Shown here one piece after another: positions 27,901 through 41,960 of a stretch of DNA of 64,000 nucleotides (its first letter is position 1; the number at the start of each line of letters is the position of its first letter). The stretch comes from Ooceraea biroi (Eukaryota > Arthropoda > Insecta > Hymenoptera > Formicidae): the NCBI RefSeq assembly GCF_003672135.1, contig NC_039507.1, forward strand, positions 4,603,624 to 4,667,623, written 5' to 3'. The position numbers were made by a program, and so were the translations under genes. Below the pieces are notes generated by a model. The model was not told where the DNA came from. It was given only the letters and a program-made list of their open reading frames with translations, and did no database searches.

Positions 27901-29480
27901 TTACGATAAACACGTACACAGACTTTTGCGACTAGTGTGCAGATAACGTATGTCAACCGATAAGAATATTATTCAAATTTGTGATATGTGTGTATGTAAT
28001 CGAATTATGATACGTATCGAAGCTATATATATATAAGCCGCAGGCAAAGAAATAATATTTTTATACTAATCGTAGTTTTATTTTAATAACTGGCAATGTA
28101 ATTATATAAACTTTACAAGCTAAAATAAATTAAGTATTAGTATTATACATCGTGTATTACTATATCTATTTTATAATATAGTTTTCTTTCATTGTTAAGC
28201 CTTTTATAAAATAACATATAATATGTTGCAATCTAGTCATAACATAAATGTATTTCCTTCTTTCACTCACTCTTATAATTTATGTTTATATAAAATTTTT
28301 AAATTAATGTATCTTGTATAGATGCTTATTACTGCGCCATATAAATATTTTGCCGTGTGTTATAAACAACGAAGAATCCGTATGTAAAGCAGATATTTAC
28401 AGCCGGCGGACCGAGCTACGAAGCCATGGTGTAGCATGATATCTGAGCAATATCACGGGGACGTGGTCATCTTAATAGACTTGTCGGTCGCTCGGCGCGA
28501 AGCCCTGGAAACCGAAAAGCACGCACCAATGATTTTAATGAGATTCACAAGTCGGAAAGCCCGTCTGAAGTTATGACATGCTCATAGTGCTGGACTTTGT
28601 CGCGGAGGAAGTTCACGTCACTCTATCTACGTCGCAAGCAACACAGCGGAACAAGAAATCCAATGCGTGATCCGATGCACGAGATGAACGACAGATACTT
28701 CTAATATTGTATGTTCCCCGGGGACTGCAAAAGATCGCCAGATAGAGGAGAGAAAGAGAGAGAAAGAACAGTTGTGAGCCTTGATTAGAAATACGAGTAA
28801 ATTATCAAAGTCGCCAAGCGAAATTTTTTGGTGAAAAATTGGGGTGTACGCAGGCCGACCGTTTTGTAAGTTTTCAACGCGCGGTTACATACTACGGCCG
28901 CGTGATGAGAACGAAGTGGAAGAGGTTGAATTTCAGTTTCGCTTGGCCGGATGGTCGGTCGCACCGAGAGCGTGGTCGGGGGAAGCGCGAAGGGGTGAGA
29001 ACGAGGAGAAACCGGCAGGATTGCGTTCATGTTGGTCGTGAGTTTCGGACTTGGGAATTTCGGCCGGTGGCTCGTTCGCGGGGCACAAAGCGGTCTGCCG
29101 GACTTAACGTGATTAGCAGAGATACCCCGGCAGTTTCCTATTATCCGCGGTCCAGACGCCGCCGCACAACCGAGCGGTCTTCTCCTCCTTTTTCGACCCC
29201 CGTCAACCCCTTCGGCTTGATTTCTCCCTGCAACTGAAGCGCGTTGATTATCAATGTCCTCAATTCACTATAATCTTACTCGTACGAGTAAGTATTGCTC
29301 ATTAAAATACTCGCAACGATTACGTTTAGCTACATAATTATAGTAAATATAATACTTCTTGAAAGCTAATTTTTCAGAATGATTTTTGAAACTATAAATG
29401 AGCAAACTATAAAAAAAGTGTGAAAGAATATACTGTACATTGATATTTCATTAAACTAATTGTTATATAACATCTTATTC

Positions 29481-29520
29481 GCTCTCTTTCTCTCTTTCTC
29501 TCTGTCCCTCCCTCTCCCTG
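29481..29520. repeat. CT-rich simple repeat
   Basis: Imperfect pyrimidine tract of ctctttctct and cctctcc units. Confidence 0.75.
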
Positions 29521-32500
29521 TGTTACAAATTAAGAGAGCAAGATTATGCACATTTTCTGAATCATTGGACTTTCGTTTCATTATTGCGAATTCGCAAAAT
29601 CGATGCGATTACCGATGTTAAAACACCAATGTGGAAGGGACGAGATCAGATGGCCGGGGTCAGCCGATCCTAAAATCAGAAGTGCGGAGCGATACGGGAG
29701 CATGTATCCCGGACGCACGAGCTTACGGACAGTACACAGGGTGAGAGTCCCTGTGAGTATGAAACTCAATTTGATTCCTGCCTCCCCTCGACCCCCGTCG
29801 TCGGAACCGGAGGTGGGTGGGACGAGAGGGACCGAGGGGAGGTTGGCGCTGGTCCGCCACCCCAGAAAAGGGGGTGCTCCCAGGGGCGCGCGACTGACCC
29901 GACATCCTGCAGGATCCAGCCACTCATATTGCCAATTACCAACTCTACGACCCTCTCGCTCTTCGCTCGCTTTGGACTTCGGATGATTCCAGCCACTTCC
30001 AGGCTGTTCCAGTTACATCGGCGCGATGTACGTTCTCATAGCCGTCATGGAAAAGGCCGTTGGCTAGACGCGCGCCAAGTAAGCGTAATCTCTGGCGAAT
30101 ATTAAAGGATTTATGTTTCCTCGTACCACCATATACCAAATGCACTTTGTGTGTGACCATTTCACGAACAGGATGGGTGCGTTAATGGTAATAGATCGTC
30201 CATCTTACGCAAATGGCTCTTCCAAGTATTAAAACTCTTACACAAAGGAACATTCGCATGCTTTTGGAACTTTGATGTAACGTGGCGTATTTGATAGGTA
30301 TATATTTTAATTCATTTCAAGTGAATCTTAAAGTTGCGAAGTATATTATCACTACATAATTTAAAATAATATAAATAATTTAAATAATATAATAATAATA
30401 TTTTTGCATGATAAAATACAATATAGGTAATATATATAATAATGTAGAAATAAAATATATTTCTTCCTTAATCATATGCAATGGAAATGCTTACTTTCAA
30501 TGACGTGCAAGGAACAAACGTGTACCTGTATTGCATTTTATGTACATGAAGATTTATGATGGAGAAAAAATCACAGTAAAGAAGAGAAAACCGGATTAAA
30601 TAAGCGAGTAAACGTTTCTCTTTCAACGTATAAGACTCCGGATGAGGATACGCTGAAACACCGTGGCACAATCAGAATGAAACCACGAAAATACGATCGC
30701 AAAATCACTTAGGTTTATTGGAGCGGATGAGAAGCGGCGGTGCATTTGGAGGTAATCGTATATAAAATCTATATGTCACACATATACGTTCCTATATCCT
30801 GAAGTTTATGCGTTATAAAAGAGGGGTTGCCTCGCGGATGGAGGACAACTACGCGAGGGGTTGGGGGAGGAAGAAAGTGGCATCGAAAGGTGGAAGAGCG
30901 TCGGGGATGGGTAAGGGTGCGCGGGTGAGTTTAACAAATATTGAAGTCTCGGAGAGAGACGTCAGCTCGCCCGCGGCCTCCCTTCGTCGCGGCCAAGGGA
31001 AGAAAGTTCCGAGTTTAAACTTGTCTAAATGTTTATACTTTTCTCTCGCTTCACGCGATATTTCCACGAGATCCTGCCCTGGCCCGAACCTTCCCGTTTC
31101 GCTATCTTCCTGACGTGTGCTCGAAACGACATCCTCGCCCATCCACCTTTCAATATTTTCTCGTGCGCACCGACACCCTTGCTCGGACTACTTGCGCTTC
31201 TTCGCACTTAGGCCTTGTACATTTCTTATACGTCCATAGCTCGGACCCGCGATCTTCGTCCCCTGATACTTCCGGTATCTCTGCAGCGCGCGCCCATCTT
31301 TGACGTACTTCTTTGCGCGCGGCTCCTTGAGCTGCGCGTCACGAAAACATCGCGACTATTATGCATGTATGCTGGGATTCGTTGTCGCGGAGAGGGGGTT
31401 GAGATGCGATGTTCCCTTTTTCATTGGAATCCCCTGTGATGGTAACGGCGCCCTTGAACATCTCGAAAGCATTCTCGCATTCCCACTTAAATTATGCAAC
31501 GAGCCGTTGCGTTTTTGCGGAGCAACCTCGCAACCTCAAGACGCATCGAAGACATCGAATGCACCGATTTTATCCATGTGTAACAATAGGATAATTAATA
31601 GAAGTTCTTTTTCGCAAAAGAATCTTGATCTTGCAACTCTGCAGTGTCGAGTTATCTTGTGTCTTGTGAAGCACGTTATCACAGAACGAGAATGTGAACT
31701 CGGCGGTAATAAAAACAGAGTAAGAGTAAATAGTAATCTCCACCAATCTGGCGGAATTTTAAACTGGTATATAATGCACTTCCGATGGTGTGCGCATCGC
31801 TGAGAGCGCTCCGGAAACGGCCGCGAGCGGTTACGTCGATATCGAGAAAATGGGCGTACCGCATCGTGCCCCGATGCATCGAGGAACGTTTGCGGCCGAT
31901 TATAAACGCATCGCGGCGGTGCTCGCAGGTAGAGGCGCGGGAAGGGCTGATTCGCGAGGGGTGGGCGGCGGTGGGTGGCTTACGGCAGAGTAAGATGTAA
32001 TTTTCAATACCCCGGCCCGGAGTCTCTGGAGGCGCAAGGGGAGCCACAATTCCGGGGGTTTACCGTGCGCTGTCGACGTAAACTCTCCTCAGTCGCACCC
32101 CCGTCGGCCGAAGTCAGCCACGGAGAGCACCACTTATTCGAACCCCCAGTGACTGTCAATACCGGGTCATATACTGTCTCTGGCCGGATATGAAGCGGAT
32201 GAATAAATCTCATTGCACGCTTCGTCCGTCAAGATTCGATTGATTCGCGACGTACATTAATGAGCAAATCTGATATCTTCATAGAATGAAAGCGTTCAGA
32301 CAAATTAATCCTTTTTTTGAAACAATCTGTAGATTAGAGATGGTACAAGTATGTCGTACAAAAGCGCAAAAATATGTTTGATAAAATCAATATAATGAAA
32401 TTAAAGATATAAAAATTTCTTATTGCATATTAAGTACATTAACACGCTACAAATATATCACTTCAGACGATAAATAAATATTTTTCGGTTAGTTTTGATT

Positions 32501-33934
32501 TTCTGATGCAATATTTAGATGCCTTACATTTCTAAGTGCAGGTACATGTTCGTCCAATGCAGCGCGATGGTTTCAGAAAACAAAACTTGGCTTTTATGCG
32601 CAATATATGTACGTAGCAAAGGTGTCAGACGTTTCCGGTATCATTTTGACAGCTGTCGAAGATTCTCTGGTACATAGCTCCGCTAACTGTATGAGCGCGA
32701 TGAAGAAGGTCTGCACGTCCATCCGGATCTTTCTCAATGACTAACCTCGTTTTGAAGTTGCGACCGTGATGTTTGCCAAAGCGAGGTGAGAACCGCATGT
32801 GAGAACCTTGTTCACAACCCAGGGGAGAGCTGAGAGTCACACTGATCTTGCTCTTTGTCGCGGGGCCCATTGGAGTGCATCCTCCACCTTCGCAGCACGT
32901 TCTCCCTCTGCTTCGCCACGGTCCTCCCGGCATCCTCCGGTGCCTTCCTTCCGGAGTCGCGAGGTACATACTGTGGCTTTTGAAACCTCTCGAGAGGGTA
33001 CGTTGACTTCGATATTCCGTATCGAGTTACGCTCGTTTCATGTACTGAACAGTTGGCGGAAGATGCACGGGCGCCAAACAAAACGTAGTAGTACACGAGG
33101 TGGTATGCAAGGTACGCATATTAAATCGTCAACTTTAATATTACGATTATTTCTTTATCCGTATAGGCAACGTACACTTCCACTTCTACGAACAAGATTT
33201 ATAGACAATTGTGGAATATCGAACACTTTATCTGTTTCTCTCAGTATCACAATTTCCGGAATGCGTTATTCATATTCACTACTGAACACTGCTGGATAAT
33301 AGAAATACGTAAATTTATTTTGACAAGTTTTTCAAATTTATTCGACGACCATCAGCAGACTTTGATATATACGATTTTATATTTGGGATATAAAACTGAC
33401 AAAATGCAGTATTATTTGATAGAAAAAGAACGAGCGTGATAATCAGTATAAAATGCTTGTGACGATTGCGACTTTCTCACGGATAACGATGCTGGAGTCA
33501 GAGAAATCCCCCGAACGCCGTGAATTAGTGTCCGTTTGATTTACCCATGGGAGGATAAGGTAAGTCGGCAATCGACCGTTCGTCTCAGGTACACGCAAAA
33601 ACGTCTTCTGACTCTGCCACTGGAAATGCGATCGTCATCTAATTGGAACTCGATACCCGGTAACGAGGGTTACAAACTTTTCCGTTTTCTGTCTGCCTCA
33701 GCTCTATCTCCCTACTGCGCCTTGCGTCCTCCCCCTTGTTCGTTCACCTCTGCTTCCTCGTGGGCGCGTCCCCGCAAGTAGCTACGCTGGAAGGGGATGA
33801 AAAATTGTTATCTTATTTATGGGCACGAGATTAGACTAGCGGTAGAGCGTTTCGCGCCACTAACAGGCGTCGGAATGATGAATGTTCCTTGAACCGAGCG
33901 TGCTTCGGCTTACTGTCGAGTTGCGGTGTCCATT

Positions 33935-34030
33935 TAAGAGCACGTCATTAATTAACTAATTAAGGAAACGCATTACAGCGACTATGAATTGATCGTGTCA
34001 CGCCATGACAGTTGTGAGGAGCTTGAAACG
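33935..34030. promoter_or_regulatory. Candidate regulatory element rich in TAATTA sites
   Basis: Contains cattaattaactaattaagg, three overlapping homeodomain cores, flanked by GC-balanced sequence including catgacagttgtgagg. It is isolated from any gene found here. Support is the motif cluster only. Confidence 0.25.
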
Positions 34031-34687
34031 CGCGAAACCGCGAACGCACGAAATACAAATGTGACAGTTGACACCTGGATGGCGTGCTGCTTTATTGCTA
34101 TTTGAATTAAGCTAACCAAGTGTTTCTTTATCGACTACAAAACCTTATAATTTAATAATTTTGTAACTCGGCATCATATGAGTTACGATAACTCTCAGCT
34201 CCTGTATTTACCACATTTATTTATAAATTGCTAAACATTTTTAACGTAAGCTTTGTTAATCGGAAAAATACGTAATATTGCGCGATAAATCTCGACGATG
34301 TACAATGTCGCATGCAGATGGAAAAAGGAATTTCAGAGAGCATGTTTTTTACGAGCGCGAGTCCTGTTGTCGCGAATACTGAATTTCTCACGGAATAACA
34401 TTGGATACGGGGAATTACTCGTGCGCCATTACGAGCTGCGGTTCGTTTGCAGAGCTTCTCAACGATGCAGACAGTGCATTCGACTGCAACCGGCCACGAG
34501 TCCCCAAGAGGGACGCAACACCAGCTTATCTACGCGCCAGTTTGGAAATCTCAGCGTGGAGATGCGATACGTCTGGGGGTAGGTTGGTAGACGTCACGTG
34601 AGGAAAGAGTAAGAGAGAGGAATGCGGACGAGATGCGAGAAGCAGGGATGTACACAAGTTGAAGGTAGAGCAGAACCAAAAGGATGG

Positions 34688-34710
34688 GAGAGAGAGAGAG
34701 AGAGAGAGAA
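34688..34710. repeat. (GA)n microsatellite
   Basis: About eleven uninterrupted GA units followed by a G-rich purine tract. Confidence 0.85.
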
Positions 34711-35739
34711 AAGGGGGAGGGGAGAGTAAGGTCGCTTCAACCTCTCGGCATCCCACGAGGCCTCCGGTGTAATTAAGCGAGTGCACCCTCACATGTCTAC
34801 GTACGTTCGCATCATGTCTATCCATCTAACCGTGGCAGGGTTGTTCTCTTCGTCGACTCGTCGTCCCGTATGCCAAGGGTCGAGAGATAAGGCCGCAAAA
34901 ACCTTTGAAACCTCGGTACGTTCTCTGCGCGTACATCTTGTAGACCGGTGCCGGGGAATATAAAAAAACCCGCGTATTAAGGAATACAACGTATCCACGG
35001 GGAACTGACGCTCGCTTCCATCAGCATATTGTTACATCGCGCATTATGGCGCGGCTCTTTGTCTCGCAATAAGATTATGTGTAAAAGCACGAGATTCTCG
35101 AAAGCATATTCGAATTACGCAATTCAATGAAATCATTATTTTACATGAAGATTGTAACAAATGCTTACAGCTATAATGATATGGGGCATATCTTCAAGTT
35201 TTTTTAAAAGACTTTTTTCTTCGATATATGATATTCGAGAACAACTGAAGCAAAGGTGGTGGACAAATATTACGGAGGAGCGTGTACACGTTCGCTTGTA
35301 CGTTATATGGTAATGGAGGGCCAATCATGCGGTAACTAGCCACCCTGGGGAGACGGTCGAAGCTGCCAACCGGCGGTCAGCTCCCGTCAATGTGTCACTT
35401 ACGTAGCCGGAATAGCGAACCCTCCCGATAGAGCATTACCGCTGAACGTGTTTTCCCCTCAATTGCAAGTACTGTCAGTTTCCTGTCTGGAACGTTCTGT
35501 CCACGCGTTTCAAAAAGCTGCGAGATCGCCTCAAACTTTTATAAACTGCGAAGGAGTTATCATAATATATATAACATTATTTTTATACATATTTTATTGA
35601 TATTTATAAATTTATGAAAAAATTGCTCTCACACCTTATCATTAAGATCATTTGTAAGCGCAATTTTTAAACAAATAAATAAGTAAATATATAGTTGCTT
35701 AAAAAATACGATTATAATTCATGAGAAGATTCTGCTAAG

Positions 35740-36188
35740 AGTCATCGAAGAGCGACCGACATTGTCCGGGATGCGTTGTCTCGCTCGGCCGACCAGATGA
35801 GAGGCTCGTCGAGGCGCAAAACTGCGTTAGAACTCACATTAAAAGTTGGTGGATAGAACGAGGAGAAGTCGAGCGATCCGAAGGGTCGAGGAAGTACAAA
35901 GCGATGCGAGTGTGGCGGTCAATTCTTGATTCGGAGCGACTTAACGAAGGTGTGCGCAAACCTGCCCCAACCACTATCACCACCGGCTACCACTACCACC
36001 AATAACAACAACACACAACAACAACGACAACGCAAACGTATCACGCTCTATTACCAATGGTACCAATGCGCAATACCACCTTCGCCATCGGTCGAAGGGT
36101 GCATGGAACTGCGAGAGAGAGAGAGAGAGAGAGAGCGAGTAAAAGAGAGAGTGAGAGAGAAAGAGACCAGGAAACAGGGCGATAAATA
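35740..36188 (+). other. Leader-like segment with CAA/ACC and GA repeats
   Basis: CpG-rich purine-rich DNA (35740-35950) ends in cttaacgaag before gtgtgcg, a possible donor, then an ACC/CAA low-complexity tract (about 35979-36035) and a (GA)n tract (36112-36135). The open frame across it translates mainly to repeats (TTTTNNNN, RERERER), so I do not call a protein. It might be a 5' leader of an unseen transcript. Confidence 0.2.
36112..36135. repeat. (GA)n microsatellite
   Basis: About twelve GA units followed by imperfect GA-rich DNA to about 36166. Confidence 0.85.
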
Positions 36189-39100
36189 ACTACAGGATGA
36201 AAAAGGGGGCGCGGTACCCTCCCGGGGCCCCTAAACCTAGACTACACACCCCTCGTCGTCCCTTGCCGTCCCGCGCCGCACCAACACCGTATAAACCGCG
36301 CGCACGGGCCCGACCCCGACAATTATACCCTCGCACGCGAAATGTTTTATTACCCTGACGTAGAATGCTTGCGTACGACGAGAGAGGTGGACCGCCCGTG
36401 TATGTGTGCGTGTATCGCTGCATCCCCATCTGCGCTCGCGCGCGCGCGCTTGGTTCTGCTCGATGCAATGTAAAAACGTTTGACGGTATGTGGCCCACTT
36501 TTCCAACGTGAAAATTAACTCGAGAATCAAATAACGTTCCGCTGTAAAAATTTAACGGTGAAATTGGCCAGTCTGATAATCGCAAAATCAATTTGATCTC
36601 GAGTGAAGTTTAGCCACTGGTCTGTGGTATAAATATTTCGGCGAAGCGCTAATAGCGAAATAATGTAGGCTGCGCTGAGACTCTTGGGAGAGACATGCCG
36701 AGCCTTTGAGAGTGAAACCGGCTAATTACGAAGCAAGCACCCGGTAAAGTCTTCCACCTTGGACTACGGCCTCGAAGGGATATACGAGGTTGGCAGCACT
36801 TGAGAGGGATCCACTACTCCCAAAACGTGCAGCGGATGACGCTTGGTCTTTCGGCTAATTCTGTAATCCAGGCTCGCACTACCTGTTAACTGCTCACTAA
36901 ATCGAGGATCCAATCTTCTCCGCTATCCTCACTCTTTACCGCGATAAACGGTCACCGACGGTATCTAAGTGATATACTATAAATAGAGTTTACTGTGTAT
37001 ATATGTGCGTTTTAGTAAAACTAAAATTGCTATTGTCGCACCACAGTGTAGAAATAATAAGAATAGTTTTCTGCAATAAAACAGTTTTTAAATACGTGGA
37101 GAGGTAGTAGATAAAAATGACAGAGAGTTAAAGACCGCTTCTCCGAGCGCTCTACAGCAATAGCTTTTGACAGACTGTTCAATTTCAATTTTTCTCGTTT
37201 TATTTTTTCGCCACTTCTAACCATGTAATATTAATTCCAATTCTAATTTAAAATACAAGTTGCATTAATGTATAATGTACATGACGCGATTCTGCCATGA
37301 AATTTCAGATACACGTTTCGCGTGCAAATTGACTGTTAATTACTGAAAAATGAGCAGGCTGACAGCGCAGCTATTTACTTACTCTGCCTGCATTCATCCC
37401 ACGAGCCAAGTCAGCCCTTAGTCTTCGGTTAATCGGGTTAGATTAACTCGGTTAGCGCACGGCTGTTATGCCCTCGTAGTTAGCGACTTGTTATCCTGAA
37501 TCAGGCTTCTCGTCAGGAACATTCATGTGAAGCTCACTGCGCCGTAGAGATGTCATTTGTGAGATACGAGAAGGATTATATCAAAATATAACTGCACGGA
37601 TTTCATATATTTTTACGTAGCATTAATTACTCAACTATTAGAAAATTGTCTAATTAGTGATACAACTCGCAAGAATAAAAATTATGTGTCATTTGCTATG
37701 TAGAGTTTATATCGCAGTGTCTTTGCAGGAACATATTTCACGATTTAACAGTTTAACGGAGGATTTCAAAGTAACGATACAGCGAAACTTTTCCGCTGCT
37801 CATTTATCGGTTCGAATCGCGGCATCGATTTTTAAATTGCGTAATAAATAAAATTAGCAGCGAGGGTGACTTCCGTGGTGGGCAAAGGGGCCGTAATTGT
37901 AACTTCATCACGGCAACTTCCCTCAACTTAATAAAGCTGTCTCAATTTTCGCCTCATTACCGAAACTCGTGCGAAAATTTCTCGTTCAATTTGTATATAC
38001 TATACGATAAATATAATATAATTAAGTACTTTAATATTATAAATATAAATGCTTGTTGTGAATTTATGTCAGTTGCAGTATTCTTTCTGGTTCACCTTCT
38101 CGCATTACGCATCCTATCCTTTTTACTTCGGACCAAACCTTTTCATTATTTCACGAAAAATTACGACTGTACTGCGTAATAGGGCCAGTACATCACACGC
38201 AGCATGCAAACACGCGAAAAAATACCATTGATCGCCGAGATTTACGGGCTTTGCCAATGTGTGGCGCAAACATTGATCCAAAAGATATTTCAACTGCAAA
38301 ACTGGGTAACTTTAAAAAGGGAAAAACCAGAGTGCGTTGGTTTTATCCATTTCAGTTTGGAAATCTAGATCAAGCAAAGCTAATCTAGTGCTTATGTTAA
38401 CAAGTTTTGATTCGAACGTTACGTTCTCCGAATCGCTCTTACAATAATAATGAAACAATATTTTAAATGCATCGCAAGAAAATAATTTATATTTTGCAAA
38501 TTGCACGTGTGTAGAGAGGAGTTTCTTTCAACACTTGTCGCTGGAGCATCCTTTTATTAATTAATGATTTAATCGACACCGTTTAATTGTCTCTTTCATC
38601 TCTTCATGCATGACGTGTTAGCATAGCTGTTGTTACGTTATGTTACCATGTATCTTGCGCTCAACTTAAACACGCTTCCGTGAACCGCGCGTAGCGTCAC
38701 GCATAATGTAACATGATTGCGTTGTGTACGTTTAGACGTACCATTAGCATGGCGATTGACGTATGCATCCCATTGACGACGCTTGGGTCCGAGGCGAACG
38801 TATTCGTGCACGTAGTCGCGCACAGGTAGAAGAGAGGGCAGAATAGCGGGGGTATCCAGTCTCATGTAACTAATCAACCGCCTGTCGCGCCAAATCGTCC
38901 CCTACTGTATCTCTGGCAGACGCTGTGCAACAGGGAAATTCAGACAAGTGAGACAGCGAAGAAGTTACGTATGAACGGTGCGTGATACCGTAGCTTTATT
39001 ATACGTGAAACCTAGAACAACTACGAATTTCTCGCTGGTCGTATTCTCGCAAGTGGCGATAAAATAAGGGCGTACGAAAAATGAAAATAAGAGAATTGTG

Positions 39101-41719
39101 TCGAACAAAGTAATTATGGAGCGCGCTTGCGTAGAGGGAGGAAACGGTCGGTCGCACTACCGAGCATTCCGCGAGGCGAAGGTAGAAGCGAGGGTCGGAG
39201 TTGATAAAGAAATAAAGAATCGTGAAAGTTCGCGTCGAACCCCGCGCTCCCACGGGGCCTTATGACTTAAAGTCTCCTTACTCCGTTAATTCCGAACATT
39301 AACAAAAGTCTCGCTAAAACTCGCCGCCAACTTTCCCGACCTCCAGGGAACGCGAGCCGGACTTGTTAATGAAAAAAATACAATAAAACTCTTTCACGAC
39401 GAAACTCGTCTCGAATTCTCGACACTAGCCTGCTCGTGTTCTGCAAAGAGGAGTCATTCTTCCATTCACCCTTTTCCGGACAAAATAATGGGTACTCATA
39501 ATTGAGCGGTGCAACCTTCATGTCAATAAAGATTCACTTTTATAAATTTATGTCAGTAATTTTTACTGTTATTCTAGTATACTTCTTATTAGTTATCTCG
39601 AACTTTGATTAAATTTGCAAGAAAGAAGTTATACAAAGATTGCAAGAGAAGTGCATTAAGATACAAAAAAGAAATAATGTTATAAGAATTATATCTGTAA
39701 AAACCAATAAAAAAGTGCGTTAGTCGTTTTGATGTGTGTGTTTTTGTAATAAACTATGGATGTGCTCCAATGGCCATTTTTCCCAATCTTCGTCAGACTT
39801 CCGCAAGCAGACTTAAACTGCATATTCCTTTCGAAGGGCGTCAGGCTTAATACCAAAGTGACGGTATAAACCGCTTTATGCCGCCGCTTTATGCCAACCG
39901 ACCCCTTCGTTCTGCCGCGAACGAGACCTCTTACTTATTCATTTATTCCGACGAGATGAACTTTACGGAGATTTTAATGGCACTCCGACTTTCTTGATAT
40001 TCGCGCGAGTAGGCAGACCTTTTAAATTTCGTTGCGGGCGAATGATGTATGCGCCGCGAAACAGCCGCTCCATGCTCGAGGATTGGACGCCATCCAGCAT
40101 ATGTACGGTTGCTTAGCAAGAACAGATTTGGGGGATATCTCGTGATTTATAAAACCGATTACTCTGGCGGAAATCGGGTCGCATTTCGCGTTTGAGTCGC
40201 GTGGATACAAAGGTATACGTTCAGCGACTGATATATGTGTTTAATTATCGACTGCCGTAATTATCTCTCCAAAACGATTTACGAGAGAGACAGAATCAAT
40301 GGAACCTTGATGCTAATACGTGAGAAATATGTTCATTCGTTTTTAATAAATATTTAGAACAATGCTAATTGCGTCAACAACGGCTGATCATGAATTTTTA
40401 TTTATCAGATTGAAGATTCTGCAAAAAAATTAGTCGAAATCTCTCAATACGTAAAGATTTAACAGATCTCGTTACTGTTATTTCATGGAAAGTGCCATGC
40501 AGTATGCTGGCAATCCATAGCCATAAATTATCGTCCACATTCTCCTGTCATCGCTGGGATTTCATGATAAATGGTCCTTTGCGTCATTAATCGTGGATCA
40601 CCAGCTACTCATTTTTCATAATTCGTCGAATTGGTTGCTCAGAAATTTGCTGAAACTTTAGGCGGTGTACATGAATAAAACAAATTTGCCATTTAATAAT
40701 ACATTAATGATCCGCATAAATCAGTTACATAAAGTGCGATATTATGCTCTATCCACACAAGAAGAAATAAATGAAAATAAGAAAAAATACCAATAAAAAG
40801 TTATAAATGATAAAAGCATACATCGATTTGTTCAAAGATGTACCAATTTTTTCAAGAAGTCAACAATACGTTGCAATATGTTGTTTTTGTCGGGAGAAGC
40901 TTGTTTTAAATTTTTCACGACTATTTCTCTCAGGTTCCGTAGTTTTTTCTCGCGTCGCTCGTAAATTGCCCTTTGCAGGCATTCGCCTGTTCTGCCAACC
41001 ACGCTTACCGATCGAGATTCGATCTTTCTCCTCCGGGACGCGGGACGTGGCCTCGGAACGCGAAGATAGACCTGGCCCAGGGGTGATGGCGCACACCTAG
41101 TTTTGATTCACCTCATGGTATCCTGCCGGCCACGGGGCTGACAGCGCGTAATTGTTCTCTTGTCTGATTCTCGCACGGCATCCAACACCCGCCATCCCCG
41201 CGATTGCCTTCGCGCCAAGAATGCATAAGCAGCTTCCTTTACCAATCCGCAATGCCGTAAGCCTCCGTCCGCTTACGAGGCTCCGTTCTTGATGTCCGGC
41301 TGTCACTTCCTCTGAGAGTTGTCGAAAATGTAAACAACCCGATAGCAACTGTCCGTTGGTTTCGCAATTATCTAAATATCCCTCGTTATTAGTCGACCAT
41401 TTAGTCGAAGGTATATTTAGAACCAATCAAGTTAGATTACCATTCTTTTCACAGTTTTCTTAAATTTTACTTTAATAATAAACTTGACAACTGTTGAGAG
41501 CACTCTACGTCAAGCTTCCTTTTTTTTACTTCCTGTTTTGATAATTTGCAATCTCCGAATCGTAACTGTCGTATTTAATACCGCGTCGTCCTAGTCTCTG
41601 GAGTTTTACACGCATAAAGTATGGACGTAGCGTGCCACGGCTCAGGAACCGATCAGCAGCAATCCGGGAAATTGACAAACGATCTCCTTTTTTTCCCCCA
41701 TCGCTCAGCTGCTCAGTCG

Positions 41720-41960
41720 TTATCGAATATTCCCGCGAATCAAAGCGGCCAATACCGTTAATGGATTATTAATGATCGGCAGAAATATGTCGCGGCTCCT
41801 GCACCGATCTGACTAGTTACGATCCGCCAGCGCCGCGTGTATCGGCCATTCGGGCTTGGCGTCATTCGGTCGCATAATCATCCGCGCTGGCAATCATACC
41901 GCGCGACGATAATTGGCACACGACCGACAATCGTCGTAATTTCGTGTTCCCGCTGCGCAA
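41720..41960. promoter_or_regulatory. Candidate regulatory island
   Basis: A GC-balanced stretch alternating CpG words with ttaatggattattaatgatc, cgcataatcatccg and acgataattggcac. The mirrored cgacgataattggca and ccgacaatcgtcg nearby are suggestive of repeated binding sites. It lies about 2.3 kb upstream of the GATD3 start. No open frame of note. Confidence 0.25.

Larger units (their letters stand above)
14551..30790. other. Gene-poor stretch with CpG-rich islands
   Basis: No gene supported. Islands at 15.8-16.2, 16.7-17.4, 19.4-20.0, 20.4-22.5, 25.0-25.6, 27.0-27.6 and 28.8-30.1 kb carry overlapping frames on both strands, the mark of low stop density. Possible regulatory words include gcagcttaatttgtttatttgcg (22956) and aaactaattgcgcgtgca (27048). 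Confidence 0.5.

Noticed and set aside
31300..31803. 167-codon open frame on the plus strand
   Set aside because: Random-looking residues rich in Cys, Arg and Ser, as from non-coding GC-balanced DNA; no domain seen.
32799..33299. 166-codon open frame on the plus strand
   Set aside because: It overlaps long antisense frames, has no recognisable motif and no supporting splice signals.
33830..33910. tRNA-like A box (tagcggtagagc)
   Set aside because: No matching B box, anticodon stem or acceptor stem could be formed at the right spacing.
34401..34460. Immunoglobulin-like motif DTGNYSCAI
   Set aside because: It looks like the Ig-domain D-x-G-x-Y-x-C motif, but a stop lies just upstream in frame with no AG acceptor in between, and the downstream residues are not Ig-like.
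37805..37830. tRNA B-box-like ggttcgaatcg
   Set aside because: No A box or cloverleaf upstream; an isolated 11-mer is expected by chance.
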